Source: a virus
Virus record (IMG/VR): IMGVR_UViG_3300021559_000059
Location: 1-48,377 of that record
Direction: 5' to 3' (one strand)
Length of the DNA: 48,377 nucleotides
Shown: positions 37,738-47,177 of the stretch, piece by piece
Position numbering within the stretch: position 1 is the stretch's first letter
How the letters are laid out: each line of letters begins with the position of its first letter
The notes under the pieces: generated by a model
The model's database searches: none
What the model was told of the DNA's origin: nothing
Seen by the model: the letters and a program-made list of their open reading frames with translations, nothing else
Program-made: the position numbers and the translations under genes

Positions 37738-37767
37738 TTGGCACCTCTAGGAGCAGTATAACACAGT

Positions 37768-38763
37768 ATGCCTGTTTTGTCAACAAGCGCGTACAACACC
37801 GTCAGCAGCGTCATTCCGTTGATACAGTCGCTCTTGAATGACCCACAGGGCAACGTGTTTACGGTGCCGGGACTAGCGCAACCGATTGTTGGCGCTCCCC
37901 TCGGCGCCACCAACGTCGTCGGCGTCACTGTCATTATCACCACCGTGAATCCGCACGGCCTCAATCCCGGTCAGCAGACGGTCATCGCCGGTGTCGGTGT
38001 CGCAGGCTACAACGGTACCTATACAGTGCTGACAACGCCAACGCCCTACACATTTACGTACAACATTGGCGCTGGCGGACTCGGTGCCAGTGGCGGCGGC
38101 ACATCGACATTCCAGGGCGGCACCATACTCCCGGCGCAAGTAAACCTGATGCCGTACCTCAACAGTTGCTACCGCACTATCCGTCGCAAGCTCACGGTCA
38201 TTGGTGACGAAACCTTCGTCTACGACAACATCGTCATTACGGTAGCGCCGATAGCGTTAGCGGACCCGTCCGTGCAAGTCACCGTCAACGACGCCACACC
38301 GCCACCGAACAATCTGCCGTTCAATCTCATTGAGCCCGACAAGTTGTGGGAGCGCCTCACGGGCTCTACGGACCAGTTCGTTGAGATGGTGGACATGACG
38401 GGCCACGGTGGGCTGCCATCACGCCCGCAAGACACGACGAGACTGTCATTGTGGGAGTGGCGCACTGACGCCCTCGTGTTCCTCGGCTGTCTCAGCAGTG
38501 TCGATGTCAGGATGCGCTACAAGGCGGGGCTGCCGGACCTCATCGGTGGTGGCGACACCATCTTGACCCGCGACGTGCTGGACACGCTGGCACTGTTGAC
38601 GGCGGCAGAGGCGGCGGGTAGCAAAGGATCGCCGTTGGGAGAGCGCTATCTCACAGAAGGTACCGATGCCCTTGAGGACATGGTTCAGATGGTAGTGCAC
38701 CGGGACCAGGTTACAGGACGCCGACGCAGATCTTACAGTCACCGCAAGGGACTGAACAGGTAA
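37768..38763 (+). CDS. Head-tail connector/tail protein with beta insert
   Basis: 331 residues. Residues about 50-110 contain VTIITTVNPHGLNPGQQTVI and GVAGYNGTYTVLTTP, the same beta module found twice in the 39756 protein. The rest (LMPYLNSCYRTIRRKLTVIGD, LSLWEWRTDALVFLGC) is typical of adaptor or tail proteins. It probably joins the tail to the head; not shown by any motif. Confidence 0.65.
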   Translation: MPVLSTSAYNTVSSVIPLIQSLLNDPQGNVFTVPGLAQPIVGAPLGATNVVGVTVIITTVNPHGLNPGQQTVIAGVGVAGYNGTYTVLTTPTPYTFTYNIGAGGLGASGGGTSTFQGGTILPAQVNLMPYLNSCYRTIRRKLTVIGDETFVYDNIVITVAPIALADPSVQVTVNDATPPPNNLPFNLIEPDKLWERLTGSTDQFVEMVDMTGHGGLPSRPQDTTRLSLWEWRTDALVFLGCLSSVDVRMRYKAGLPDLIGGGDTILTRDVLDTLALLTAAEAAGSKGSPLGERYLTEGTDALEDMVQMVVHRDQVTGRRRRSYSHRKGLNR

Positions 38764-38775
38764 AAGGAGAAAGCA

Positions 38776-39168
38776 ATGCCAATTACAATACTCGGGACTG
38801 ACGGAAACCCCTTCAATGGCCGACCTGGTGACGTGGATGCTACGCCAAACGGCGTCATCTACGTCATGGGGCAACTGAAATTTACCGGGAACTATACTAC
38901 AGCCATCGGTGGCGACCTTCTCGACTTCACGACTCTGAACGACTGGGTTCCCGGCAGTGCTATTCGCCAGGTAGCCGTCTGGAGCCAAGCTGGTAACCTT
39001 CTGTTTCAGTACACGCCCAATGGCAACCTCGCTACGGCCTTGAATGCGTGGCGCGTCAAGTTGAGTGCGTCGGCTACTTTCGGTACCGAACTCGCTACCG
39101 GGGCTTACCCCGCTGCTGTCCTTGCCGACATTGTGGCCTTCACAGCCGTCTATAACAAGCTCCTCTAA
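38776..39168 (+). CDS. Hypothetical virion protein, 130 residues
   Basis: AAAAGGAGAAAGC SD. Beta-rich with Gly/Thr/Asn (GQLKFTGNYTTAIGGDLLD). Likely virion accessory. Confidence 0.65.
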   Translation: MPITILGTDGNPFNGRPGDVDATPNGVIYVMGQLKFTGNYTTAIGGDLLDFTTLNDWVPGSAIRQVAVWSQAGNLLFQYTPNGNLATALNAWRVKLSASATFGTELATGAYPAAVLADIVAFTAVYNKLL

Positions 39169-39186
39169 CGTGACGACCTCCGGCGC

Positions 39187-39738
39187 CTAGCGTCCTCCTT
39201 TGCGACAGTTACAAGAGAGACAGGCGGGAACGAGATTGGAAGCGAAGTCAGCCCCGCCTTTGGCAAGGGGCTTAAAGTGGTCTTTCGTTAGCGTTTTCAC
39301 CGTCAGATGCTTACCACAGTAGACACAGCACCAACCATAGTACTCAACGCGGGCAAGCCATTGAGTGAGCGTGTGAGAACCCTTTGCGCCTTTTTTACGC
39401 GCAATATGACGAAGGCTGTAAAGACGGCGTGCGGGACGCTCTCGATAGTACTTCAGCAACGCTGCGTACCGAATTGGGTCAGCCTTGATTTTGGCGTACT
39501 TGCGCTTGTCAGCAGCGCGAAATTTGCTGGAATCACGTTTTCGCAATTTCTTCTGTCGTCGGTTAGCCGATTCGTTGACATGCTCCCGATTTTTTGCTGC
39601 CCAGTTACGAAGCTGCTCAGCTTTCTTCTGCTTAAAGTTGGCGTCATTTTTCAGCCGTTGGTAGCGGGCACTAGCACGCGCAATGTAGGCGTCACGATGA
39701 CGCTCGTAATCCCGGCGTTTCGATTCTTTACTAGACAC
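39187..39738 (-). CDS. HNH endonuclease, antisense in the structural operon
   Basis: 183 residues if GTG 39738 is the start; no clear SD, and a start at 39795 would overlap the tail gene. Basic Lys/Arg-rich N-terminal part (KRRDYERHRDAYIARASARYQRL) and a C-terminal core WCCVYCGKHLTVKTLTKDHFK, ASNLVPACLSCNCRKGG with intact CxxC, DHxKP and N-x-x-P elements. Together with 37306 it brackets the 37768-39168 genes. Confidence 0.8.
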   Translation of the reverse strand: MSSKESKRRDYERHRDAYIARASARYQRLKNDANFKQKKAEQLRNWAAKNREHVNESANRRQKKLRKRDSSKFRAADKRKYAKIKADPIRYAALLKYYRERPARRLYSLRHIARKKGAKGSHTLTQWLARVEYYGWCCVYCGKHLTVKTLTKDHFKPLAKGGADFASNLVPACLSCNCRKGGR

Positions 39739-39755
39739 GCAGAGTATTCTACCAC

Positions 39756-42700
39756 ATGACAACTTCTGGCGCAATTGATTTGCCGCTCCAGACATTCGGA
39801 AGTTTTTGTCCTGAACTGCCACCAGCGTCACTACCGCCGGGGCTCTCACCAAATTGTCAGGACGTTGAGTTTATTAGGGGCGGCGTCAAGACCCGGCCGG
39901 GACTATTCCAACAGTTCCAGCTTCCCGGCAATCCCACCGTCAACTACATGAAGACGTACATAACGCCATCGGAAGTGCTACGGCTGCTGGCATTGGACTC
40001 CCTAGGCAACGTCTACAAAGAGACGCCGATGGGGACGCTCAACACAGTGATCGGCACCGTTGTCCCCGGCAGCTTCGGCAAGAGTACAACGTGCTTTGGC
40101 CGCGAGTACATTGCGTTCGGTGACGGTATCAATGGCATCGACATACCGAGACAGTACGATGATACTAATTTTGACAGGGTGTCACAAGTGGGACCGGGAG
40201 CGGCACCGTCTGCGATAGACCAAGTACTTACGGCTAACATCACGGCTTCTCCCGGTGGTCTAGTTTTTCAGACTGCTACAATCGCCAACAGTCCAAACGG
40301 ACTCATAGAAGTCGGCAACGTCGTCACGGTGACATTAACAGCCAGTACGCTGCCTCTCGGTATAAGGGTTGGTGATTTAATCCAAATCACGGGTGCTGGC
40401 GTAGCTGCTTACAATGGCACTTGGGCCATTGCGTCCATTGCTGCCGGAGCTGGCTCATTCACGTTTGTCCACACTCTATCAGGGTTGGCTGCATCCGGTG
40501 GGGGCACAGTCAACACCGGAATCGTGCAAGTAACAGTAACGGCGGCGTTCGCGGGGTTCGTAACAGGACAAAATATCGTCATTGCTGGTGCTGGTGTTGC
40601 CGGATACAACGCCACATGGCAGGTCCGTGTAGGAATCCTAGCGGGCATCAACGTTCTTATCGCCGTGCCATCGGCATGGACGCTAGGCAACTCCGGCAAT
40701 GGTACAATTACGGCGGCTGGGAACATTTCGGCTGGCGTCCATCAACTCAGTGTCGTATTCGTCACACGGCAGGGCTACATTACAGCACCAGCACCACCGT
40801 CGAAGTGGACTGCTGCTGGTGGCCTCGCTGTTACCGTTGGTGGCATTCCAATAGGCCCTCCTAACGTCGTCGCCCGCATTCTCATCTTCACCGCCACCGG
40901 AGGGGCCAATTTCTTCTACACAGGCCCACAGTCCCCCCTTGGTATCGGCAACATGATAATCAACGACAACACCACTACTACTGTCACTGTAGACTTTACT
41001 GATGCTGTGCTGCTCTCCGGCATCAATGCTGACGCCCTGTTCAATTTGATAGAGTTAGGCGATTGTGCTGGCGTCATTGATTACGCCGACAGAATGTTTT
41101 GGTGGGGAGAGCGCAACAAGCTCAATAACCTCGTCAATCCTACGTTTGATGGCGGCTTCGGCGCTGGATTTCCTCTCGGCTGGCTACTCGACAATGTTTC
41201 CGGGGCTGGTGGTGGCTCAGCACTGGCGGCGGGATTGCCTGCGTATTGGGGTGACGCCTATGCCATCACTGGAGACGGAGTAACAGCGATACGTGGTAAA
41301 ATCTCACAGTCCGTGTTTCAGGATTTCCGTGGCGTCTCTATTCTTCTCCCCAACACGTCGTATAGCATCAGAGTCCGTTTGGCACGCAACAATGTGTTAG
41401 TCGCTGGTACTGTTCACATCAATATAGCCGGATTTCCGGCGAATGGTATCAACGTCGCAGCGGGGGCCTTGACTACAAGTTATCAGGAATTTACGGCTGT
41501 GCTGCTTCCGGCTCAGATAGCGATTGCATCAACGCTGACGGTACTCGTGTTTGCTGATGGCACACCCACTAATCTTGGCGTCTTCCTCATCGACTGTATC
41601 GAAATCTTTCCTACATTGCAGCCTGACAACCTTACCCAGATCCGCGCCAGCTACAACGTCGGTGCCAATACCAACTTGGGTCCAGAGTCCTTCGACGGCG
41701 TTACCGGTGTCATCTCTCCGCAGCCCTTCGATGGCCAAGGCGTCCGCTGTATGTTCAAACTGAGGGAGTTTCTCTACATCGTGAAGGAGCGCTCTCTTTA
41801 CGTCACGCAGGACGACGGTATCAATGAGCCTGCCAACTGGTCTATCCATCAGGTCAGCGGCTCTGTCGGTACGCCATCCGTCAACGGTGTCGCCATCGGT
41901 GAGGACTGGGCCATCATAGCGAACCGTAACGGGCTCTACTTGTTTACGGGTGGGGAGCCTACGAAGATAAGCCAGGAAATTCAGTCCAACCAGACTGACA
42001 TACCGCTGAAGTTCTACTGGGACAACGTGGACTGGAGCGTCGGCCAATTCCTGTGGACGCTGGTGGATACATTGAATCGCCGCATCTTCGTCAGCGTCCC
42101 CGTCAAGACGCTGGGTGGCGACGGCTCTACAGCCCCCGGCATCTTCTATCTCGACTACCGCCCCATGAACGACGGCAGCGACATCATAGCGAGTACGCCC
42201 ATTCATACCAGTTACGCCGGTAAGGTCATCAACTACGAGCACAGCCGCAAGTGGTCGCCGTGGAATGTCACGACGAACTGTGGCGCCGTAATCGAGCGTG
42301 GTGACGGCACCGGACAGGTGTTCTTCGGTAGCGGACTCCACAACGGGCAAATCTGGAGCCTATCTGAGACTCAACTGTACGACCTCATTGGCGTCACTCA
42401 GACCGCCATCAACGGCTTCTACGTCCCCTATGGCTTCCCGTCGCACGATGAGGAAGAGGGGCTACAGCTAGGGAGTCACAAGAAGGACTACACGTACCTT
42501 ACCGCCTACGTTACCGGAGCTGGACTCTGCAACGTCCTGTTCATGCCCGAGAATCCGGCAGCGACACAGCAGCAACTCACTACATGGTTGCTTGGTACGG
42601 CGACAACGCGAGACCACGAGCAAACTCTTGGTGGCAACATTACGGCCGAGCGCGGATTCTTCTTGTTCGGCACCAACGCTGTCGGCTCCTTTTTCAAGAT

Positions 42701-42758
42701 GCAGAAGTTCGTACCGTCGCTGAAGCCGGGTGTGATACCACTGCGGGGCCTCTCGTGA
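39756..42758 (+). CDS. Large tail/virion protein (1000 residues)
   Basis: The largest gene in the genome. N-terminal part SPNCQDVEFIRGGVKTRPGLFQQ, a phrase shared by many phage tail or stabilisation proteins. Two tandem copies (about 185-250 and 250-325) of the same beta module as in 37768-38763, with GAGVAAYNGTW and GAGVAGYNATW. The C-terminal half carries beta-propeller- or lectin-like strands (YTDAGKVINYEH-type style) without a clear catalytic motif. It is probably a tail tube or tail-stabilising protein; that role is inferred from length and place. Confidence 0.7.
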   Translation: MTTSGAIDLPLQTFGSFCPELPPASLPPGLSPNCQDVEFIRGGVKTRPGLFQQFQLPGNPTVNYMKTYITPSEVLRLLALDSLGNVYKETPMGTLNTVIGTVVPGSFGKSTTCFGREYIAFGDGINGIDIPRQYDDTNFDRVSQVGPGAAPSAIDQVLTANITASPGGLVFQTATIANSPNGLIEVGNVVTVTLTASTLPLGIRVGDLIQITGAGVAAYNGTWAIASIAAGAGSFTFVHTLSGLAASGGGTVNTGIVQVTVTAAFAGFVTGQNIVIAGAGVAGYNATWQVRVGILAGINVLIAVPSAWTLGNSGNGTITAAGNISAGVHQLSVVFVTRQGYITAPAPPSKWTAAGGLAVTVGGIPIGPPNVVARILIFTATGGANFFYTGPQSPLGIGNMIINDNTTTTVTVDFTDAVLLSGINADALFNLIELGDCAGVIDYADRMFWWGERNKLNNLVNPTFDGGFGAGFPLGWLLDNVSGAGGGSALAAGLPAYWGDAYAITGDGVTAIRGKISQSVFQDFRGVSILLPNTSYSIRVRLARNNVLVAGTVHINIAGFPANGINVAAGALTTSYQEFTAVLLPAQIAIASTLTVLVFADGTPTNLGVFLIDCIEIFPTLQPDNLTQIRASYNVGANTNLGPESFDGVTGVISPQPFDGQGVRCMFKLREFLYIVKERSLYVTQDDGINEPANWSIHQVSGSVGTPSVNGVAIGEDWAIIANRNGLYLFTGGEPTKISQEIQSNQTDIPLKFYWDNVDWSVGQFLWTLVDTLNRRIFVSVPVKTLGGDGSTAPGIFYLDYRPMNDGSDIIASTPIHTSYAGKVINYEHSRKWSPWNVTTNCGAVIERGDGTGQVFFGSGLHNGQIWSLSETQLYDLIGVTQTAINGFYVPYGFPSHDEEEGLQLGSHKKDYTYLTAYVTGAGLCNVLFMPENPAATQQQLTTWLLGTATTRDHEQTLGGNITAERGFFLFGTNAVGSFFKMQKFVPSLKPGVIPLRGLS

Positions 42759-43321
42759 TAAACCAGCAACAGCTCGTGGCGCTCAAGAAGAAAGACCCCT
42801 ACACCGCCGAAATCATCTCCCAGCTCATTGTCAGCATCAACAAGCTGAACAACTATCACGGTATAGATACCAGTGGCAACGTGACGGCGCCGAAGACTGT
42901 CGGTCAGCTCGTTGTCACTGCCGCCAATGGCGTGTTCCGCGTCACTATTATTGACAAGAGCGCCATCAGCCGCGGCATCAACTACTTTCTGGAACACGAC
43001 ACCAACGCACTATTCCCGGCTCCAGTGACGCTGGCATTGGGGCCAAGTCGAGACTGGCAGGGGTTCCTTGGCAGCGGCAACTTCTTTTTCCGCTGCTACA
43101 GTCAATACCCACTGTCACCGCCATCACCCATAATCTACTTCGGCACCCAAGCGGTACCGACTCCGGTAGCCGGTGGTGGCGCGATCGCTGGACCAGCACC
43201 GTTACCTGAGCAGGGCAGCGGCACCAATCCGACGTTGCCTGGTCACGGCTTCGGCAACACTCCGAGTCAGCCAGGGTCATTTACGGGCTTCCGCGGCGCA
43301 CAAGGACCAAACCAATTCTAG
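42755..43321 (+). CDS. Hypothetical tail-region protein, 188 residues
   Basis: GTG overlaps the upstream TGA (GTGA), which sets the start. N-terminal helix NQQQLVALKKKDPYTAEIISQLIVSINKL, a beta middle part, and a Gly/Pro/Asn-rich C-terminal tail (about 135-188). It is probably a tail component. Confidence 0.65.
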   Translation: MINQQQLVALKKKDPYTAEIISQLIVSINKLNNYHGIDTSGNVTAPKTVGQLVVTAANGVFRVTIIDKSAISRGINYFLEHDTNALFPAPVTLALGPSRDWQGFLGSGNFFFRCYSQYPLSPPSPIIYFGTQAVPTPVAGGGAIAGPAPLPEQGSGTNPTLPGHGFGNTPSQPGSFTGFRGAQGPNQF

Positions 43322-43719
43322 TGCGAGACTATACCGAAGCTGACCTCGCTGCGTTGACGGACATCCATTGTCGTCAGGGCCTAGAGTATCCGATGCCGGA
43401 CCTGACACACCCTCTATTCGATACCAAACTGGTGGCAGAGCACAATGGTGTCGTTACCCAAGGGCTACTGTTACGGATTACATGTGAAGCGTATTTGCTA
43501 TTGGACCCGGACGCAGGGACGCCGATGGAGCGTTGGGGACTATTCCAATCCCTACACAGAGCTGCCGCCAAACGTGCGTGGGAGCGTGGATTCGATGATG
43601 TACACGCCTATGTGCCGCCAGAAATAGAGCGCCACTTCGCCAAGCGACTACGCAGGCTCGGGTGGCAGCGCGACAAGTGGCAAAGTTACTTCCGCGAGAT
43701 CGAGGTGAGCGATGGGTAG
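43321..43719 (+). CDS. GNAT-like acetyltransferase
   Basis: 132 residues; GTG in TAGTG. N-terminal REYTEADLAALTDIH-like start, a beta strand AYLLLDPDA, a long helix and a C-terminal FDDVHAYVPPEIERHFAKRLRRLGWQ typical of GNAT folds. The acetyl-CoA P-loop is not clear. It sits between tail genes, so it may be virion-linked or target a host protein. Confidence 0.55.
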   Translation: MRDYTEADLAALTDIHCRQGLEYPMPDLTHPLFDTKLVAEHNGVVTQGLLLRITCEAYLLLDPDAGTPMERWGLFQSLHRAAAKRAWERGFDDVHAYVPPEIERHFAKRLRRLGWQRDKWQSYFREIEVSDG

Positions 43720-44272
43720 AGGCGGAGGACAGAAAACGCTACAGACACAGTTGGGCAAGTCCAACGCCGCCGCCGATGTCGCTGCTGGTGAAGCTGGAGA
43801 CACTTTCGGCACCGTCAGCGCGGCCGACAAAGCCACCATTGCCAATCCGATGACGGATGCGGAGAAGCAAGCGCGTACGCAGGGAACATTGCAGCCGTTA
43901 GCGGAGTCCTTCGACGCTTCAGCACAGGCCACTGGTAATCTCGCTGGCAAGACTCGTAACTTTAGCGGGTACCAAGCCGGACTCGATAAGCAAGCGCAAA
44001 CGAGGGGACAGCAGACAGCGCAGGCGAATCAGGCTCTTACCGCCGACATCGGCAACACTGAGTTTGCGCGACGTAACGATGCCCTCAACCGTGAAGCAGG
44101 CCTGTTCGGTACTGCAAGCGGAGCTGAGACTGGACGCCTCGGTGTCAGTGGCGGTACCGCTGGTCAGTTGGCGAATCTCCAAGCCAAGCCGGGATTCTGG
44201 GACCAGTGGTTCCTTAACGCTCAACAGAATGCCAGTAAGACAGCAGAGGCCGGAATGGCGGCGGGTGGCTGA
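43712..44272 (+). CDS. Internal virion-type protein, 186 residues
   Basis: GAGGTGAGCG SD. Gln/Ala/Thr-rich helical protein without Cys (LDKQAQTRGQQTAQANQAL). Composition and place match internal head proteins ejected with the DNA. Confidence 0.6.
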   Translation: MGRGGGQKTLQTQLGKSNAAADVAAGEAGDTFGTVSAADKATIANPMTDAEKQARTQGTLQPLAESFDASAQATGNLAGKTRNFSGYQAGLDKQAQTRGQQTAQANQALTADIGNTEFARRNDALNREAGLFGTASGAETGRLGVSGGTAGQLANLQAKPGFWDQWFLNAQQNASKTAEAGMAAGG

Positions 44273-45894
44273 TGGCTGAAATGTTCGGTGTCGATACCGC
44301 ACCAGAAGAGTTGACGGACGACGAGAAGCTCCGACGCTTCTTTGGCGGTGCTGCGCCTCGGCCAGTCGTGCCGCCACCGAAGCCACCGGAGATTAACCAG
44401 CCAGGTGACGTGACACCGGGAATAGGACGCGCTCGTGCTGATGCTGCACAGTCGTCGGCTGACCAGGCAATGACTCCGGCCCCGGCAGCGACACCGACGC
44501 TGGGATTGAAGCCACCGCCAGCGTTGTCTCCGTCGCAGCAGATTCAAGCCGAGCCCAAACTGGGCGGGTGGAGGAAGGGACTTGAAACCGCTGCCCGTGT
44601 CGGTGCCACTGCGTTTGGTCTTGCTCCCGAAGAACAGATAGTTGAGCGCTCTATCCCCGGCAGTGACGCCAACAGACAGATGCGGTTAGGGCAGGCACAG
44701 AAGGAAGAGACACGGCAACTGGGAATGCGTAAGACGGAAGCCGACATTACCGACATTGAGTCTCAGGCACGGCAGCGCGACAGGACGCCCGTACCGAAGG
44801 CGGAAGCGCAGCCAAAGACAGTAGAGACTGGTGACGGTGTGTACCAGTACAACGATGACACCAATCGCTATGACATCAAGGTGGGGGCGCCGAAGTCGGC
44901 AAATAAGCCAGATACGGCAACGGAGAACAAGGAGGCGTTTCAAGGTGTCGTAGCCAAAGTAGACGCCGCAGGACTTCCTACAGGTCCGGGGCAACTATCG
45001 AAGTCTCTTGACGCCGCTATGAAGTCTGGCAAGATTACGCCCCAAGAGCATCAGGCTGCGTCCGGCTACCTTGCTGCCAATCCAACGCCGACAACGAATC
45101 TCTCTGTCAACACGGCTGAGAAGGGCGTAGCGCAGGACATCAAGGACGCCAACACGTACTACCGCTGGACTGACCCTGTAACGGGCAAGATCACGACTGG
45201 CAAGGGTGGCAAAGTACCCAAGGGCGCTGATGCCGAGCCTATTGGCGGCGACAAGGACTACGCTCTCCATCAACGCGAGGCCGGTGCCGCCAACATAGTA
45301 CAGCAGTCTCTCAATCGTGTCGCACAGGACATCGACGAGCACCCAGAGATATTCGACAACGCTGCCGCCAGAGACATCATGGCGACAACGCTAGAACAGA
45401 TTGACAGAGCAAGTGCGGGCATCCTTGTTGCCGGTACGGGAGGCTCGATACCGCTGCCATCTGGCATGGGTGACATGATTAACACCGCTCTCCAGAACAG
45501 TGCCCTCGACAAGAAGACGGCAGAAGCGCTGAAGCAATACATTGCCGACTATAAGGCCATGAAGGACAAAGGTATCGTACAGCAAATGGAGATGCAGGGT
45601 GGGCGTATTGGCCGAGGCTCCCAACAGGTATTCAGCGCCATCATTGACCAGATACCTAACGGTAAGACACCGGACTCTGTGACGGCACGGCGCCAGATTG
45701 CCAACATGCAGGCGACACAGGACCGCCTGATGAAGCAATACCGTGACGATGGTAAGGAACAGCCGTACAAGTTCAAGTCCGGTACCAATACCGGTACCGA
45801 TACCAATATGGAATTTGGCACCTGGAAAGGTCAGCGAGTTCAGAGACCAAAAGGGAGTAACGCACCGTGGGCACTAGCCCCAGCCCAGCCATAA
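44272..45894 (+). CDS. Internal virion/ejection protein, 540 residues
   Basis: Pro/Ala-rich N-terminus (about 25-85), charged helical middle and a C-terminal Thr/Gly stretch. No lysozyme motif is seen. It overlaps the next gene by 28 bases. Candidate DNA-ejection protein. Confidence 0.6.
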   Translation: MAEMFGVDTAPEELTDDEKLRRFFGGAAPRPVVPPPKPPEINQPGDVTPGIGRARADAAQSSADQAMTPAPAATPTLGLKPPPALSPSQQIQAEPKLGGWRKGLETAARVGATAFGLAPEEQIVERSIPGSDANRQMRLGQAQKEETRQLGMRKTEADITDIESQARQRDRTPVPKAEAQPKTVETGDGVYQYNDDTNRYDIKVGAPKSANKPDTATENKEAFQGVVAKVDAAGLPTGPGQLSKSLDAAMKSGKITPQEHQAASGYLAANPTPTTNLSVNTAEKGVAQDIKDANTYYRWTDPVTGKITTGKGGKVPKGADAEPIGGDKDYALHQREAGAANIVQQSLNRVAQDIDEHPEIFDNAAARDIMATTLEQIDRASAGILVAGTGGSIPLPSGMGDMINTALQNSALDKKTAEALKQYIADYKAMKDKGIVQQMEMQGGRIGRGSQQVFSAIIDQIPNGKTPDSVTARRQIANMQATQDRLMKQYRDDGKEQPYKFKSGTNTGTDTNMEFGTWKGQRVQRPKGSNAPWALAPAQP

Positions 45895-47177
45895 CGATAC
45901 CGGATAGCGAAGTTATCCGTGACGAGGATGTGGTACGTGACCAGTCTGCGCCGAAGCCGGGTATCCTGAAGCGCATCAACGACTGGTGGACGACACCGCA
46001 GAAGGGAGACCCAGATCCGTACGCAGTAGCGAAGTTGGGGTCTGCTCCGCCGATAACGGAGTCTCCGCGCTCGGCAGTCAGTGACACAGTGAAACTGGGT
46101 ATGGGAGCCGCTGCTCCCGGCCTCATTGGTGCTCCGGCTCTCGCAACTGGACTTGGGCTCGCTGGTGGCCTCGTAGGTGGATACGGCGGCAGTAAGCTCG
46201 GCGGCTATCTTGGCAACAAAGTAGATGCGCCGGAACTCGGTGAGGACATCGGAGGCTTAACCGGTGCCGTACTCGGTGGCGGTGTTGGTGGCAGACTGGG
46301 AATGCGCTCACCGACGGTAGAGCCGATAGCGAAGGGGCCATTCTCCAAAGTTACAGAGTCTCCTGTCCCCGGCGGCTATAAGGGGCCACCAAGACTGGGA
46401 TCGAAACCAGCGCCGCCGTCGCCGTTTCCGACAGCGACATCGACAGCGACACCCGTAGGGTCAGCGGAACTGCCTTCGGTACCACAGGGCTCACCGACAC
46501 CGTTCCCGACAGTGCAGCCAGCAACGCCAAGATTGGGACCGCAACCGGATCCTCAGTGGTTCCCTGAGCCGAGAGCGGAGACGCCAATAGACCGTCCGGG
46601 CTCGATGTGGTCGGTTGAGAGGCCAACTTTGCCGACGAGGGCGCTGCGCGGCCAGCCCGGTGCTCTGGATGTCCTTACGAATGTGGGGGATAGACCTCCG
46701 TTGGTGACGCCTAAGCCGACTGTAGGTGTAGCTGACCCTGAGTTTAACGCTCTACAAGGCCGCCAGAGCCTCTTTGGTACCGCTGAGCCTCCTAGTGCCA
46801 CCCCAACCGAGATCGCCTCGCCTGCCCAGCCAGAATCGCAGGGCGGTGGCATTCCGCAAGGCAATCAGACTCCATTCGGTCAGAATCGGCGTGCTCTCGG
46901 CCCCAGTACCCCTCCGCTCGGTGGTGAGCGCCGCGCCGGGGTAGCGGATTGGCAGCGTGCGATCGAGACGACACCGCCGGGGCAGCCGACGCCAGGGGAG
47001 CAGTTGGAGTCCACCATGCGTCAGAGTGGCGCCCCATCATCCAGCACCAGTGAGGGTGAAGCCCGCAATTATATGATGAGGCAGCCCGGTATGTGGGAAA
47101 AGTTCAAAGCCGCGACAGAACCGGAACAGCGGCAAATGCTGATTGACGCCAAGAGGGCGATAGAGGTAGTGCAATGA
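45867..47177 (+). CDS. Ejection protein with Gly-zipper membrane segment
   Basis: 436 residues; GGAG nine bases before GTG 45867. Residues about 78-145 form a Gly-rich hydrophobic run (GLGLAGGLVGGYGGSKLGGY, GGLTGAVLGGGVGGRLG), a glycine-zipper pattern of pore-forming ejection proteins. The remainder is a long Pro/Thr/Gly-rich linker and a short helix near the end. Role in genome ejection is inferred. Confidence 0.65.
   Translation: MGTSPSPAITIPDSEVIRDEDVVRDQSAPKPGILKRINDWWTTPQKGDPDPYAVAKLGSAPPITESPRSAVSDTVKLGMGAAAPGLIGAPALATGLGLAGGLVGGYGGSKLGGYLGNKVDAPELGEDIGGLTGAVLGGGVGGRLGMRSPTVEPIAKGPFSKVTESPVPGGYKGPPRLGSKPAPPSPFPTATSTATPVGSAELPSVPQGSPTPFPTVQPATPRLGPQPDPQWFPEPRAETPIDRPGSMWSVERPTLPTRALRGQPGALDVLTNVGDRPPLVTPKPTVGVADPEFNALQGRQSLFGTAEPPSATPTEIASPAQPESQGGGIPQGNQTPFGQNRRALGPSTPPLGGERRAGVADWQRAIETTPPGQPTPGEQLESTMRQSGAPSSSTSEGEARNYMMRQPGMWEKFKAATEPEQRQMLIDAKRAIEVVQ

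Noticed and set aside
42584-42754. Upstream extension of the 42755 gene
   Set aside because: It runs inside the end of the 1000-residue tail gene; the GTGA overlap sets the start.
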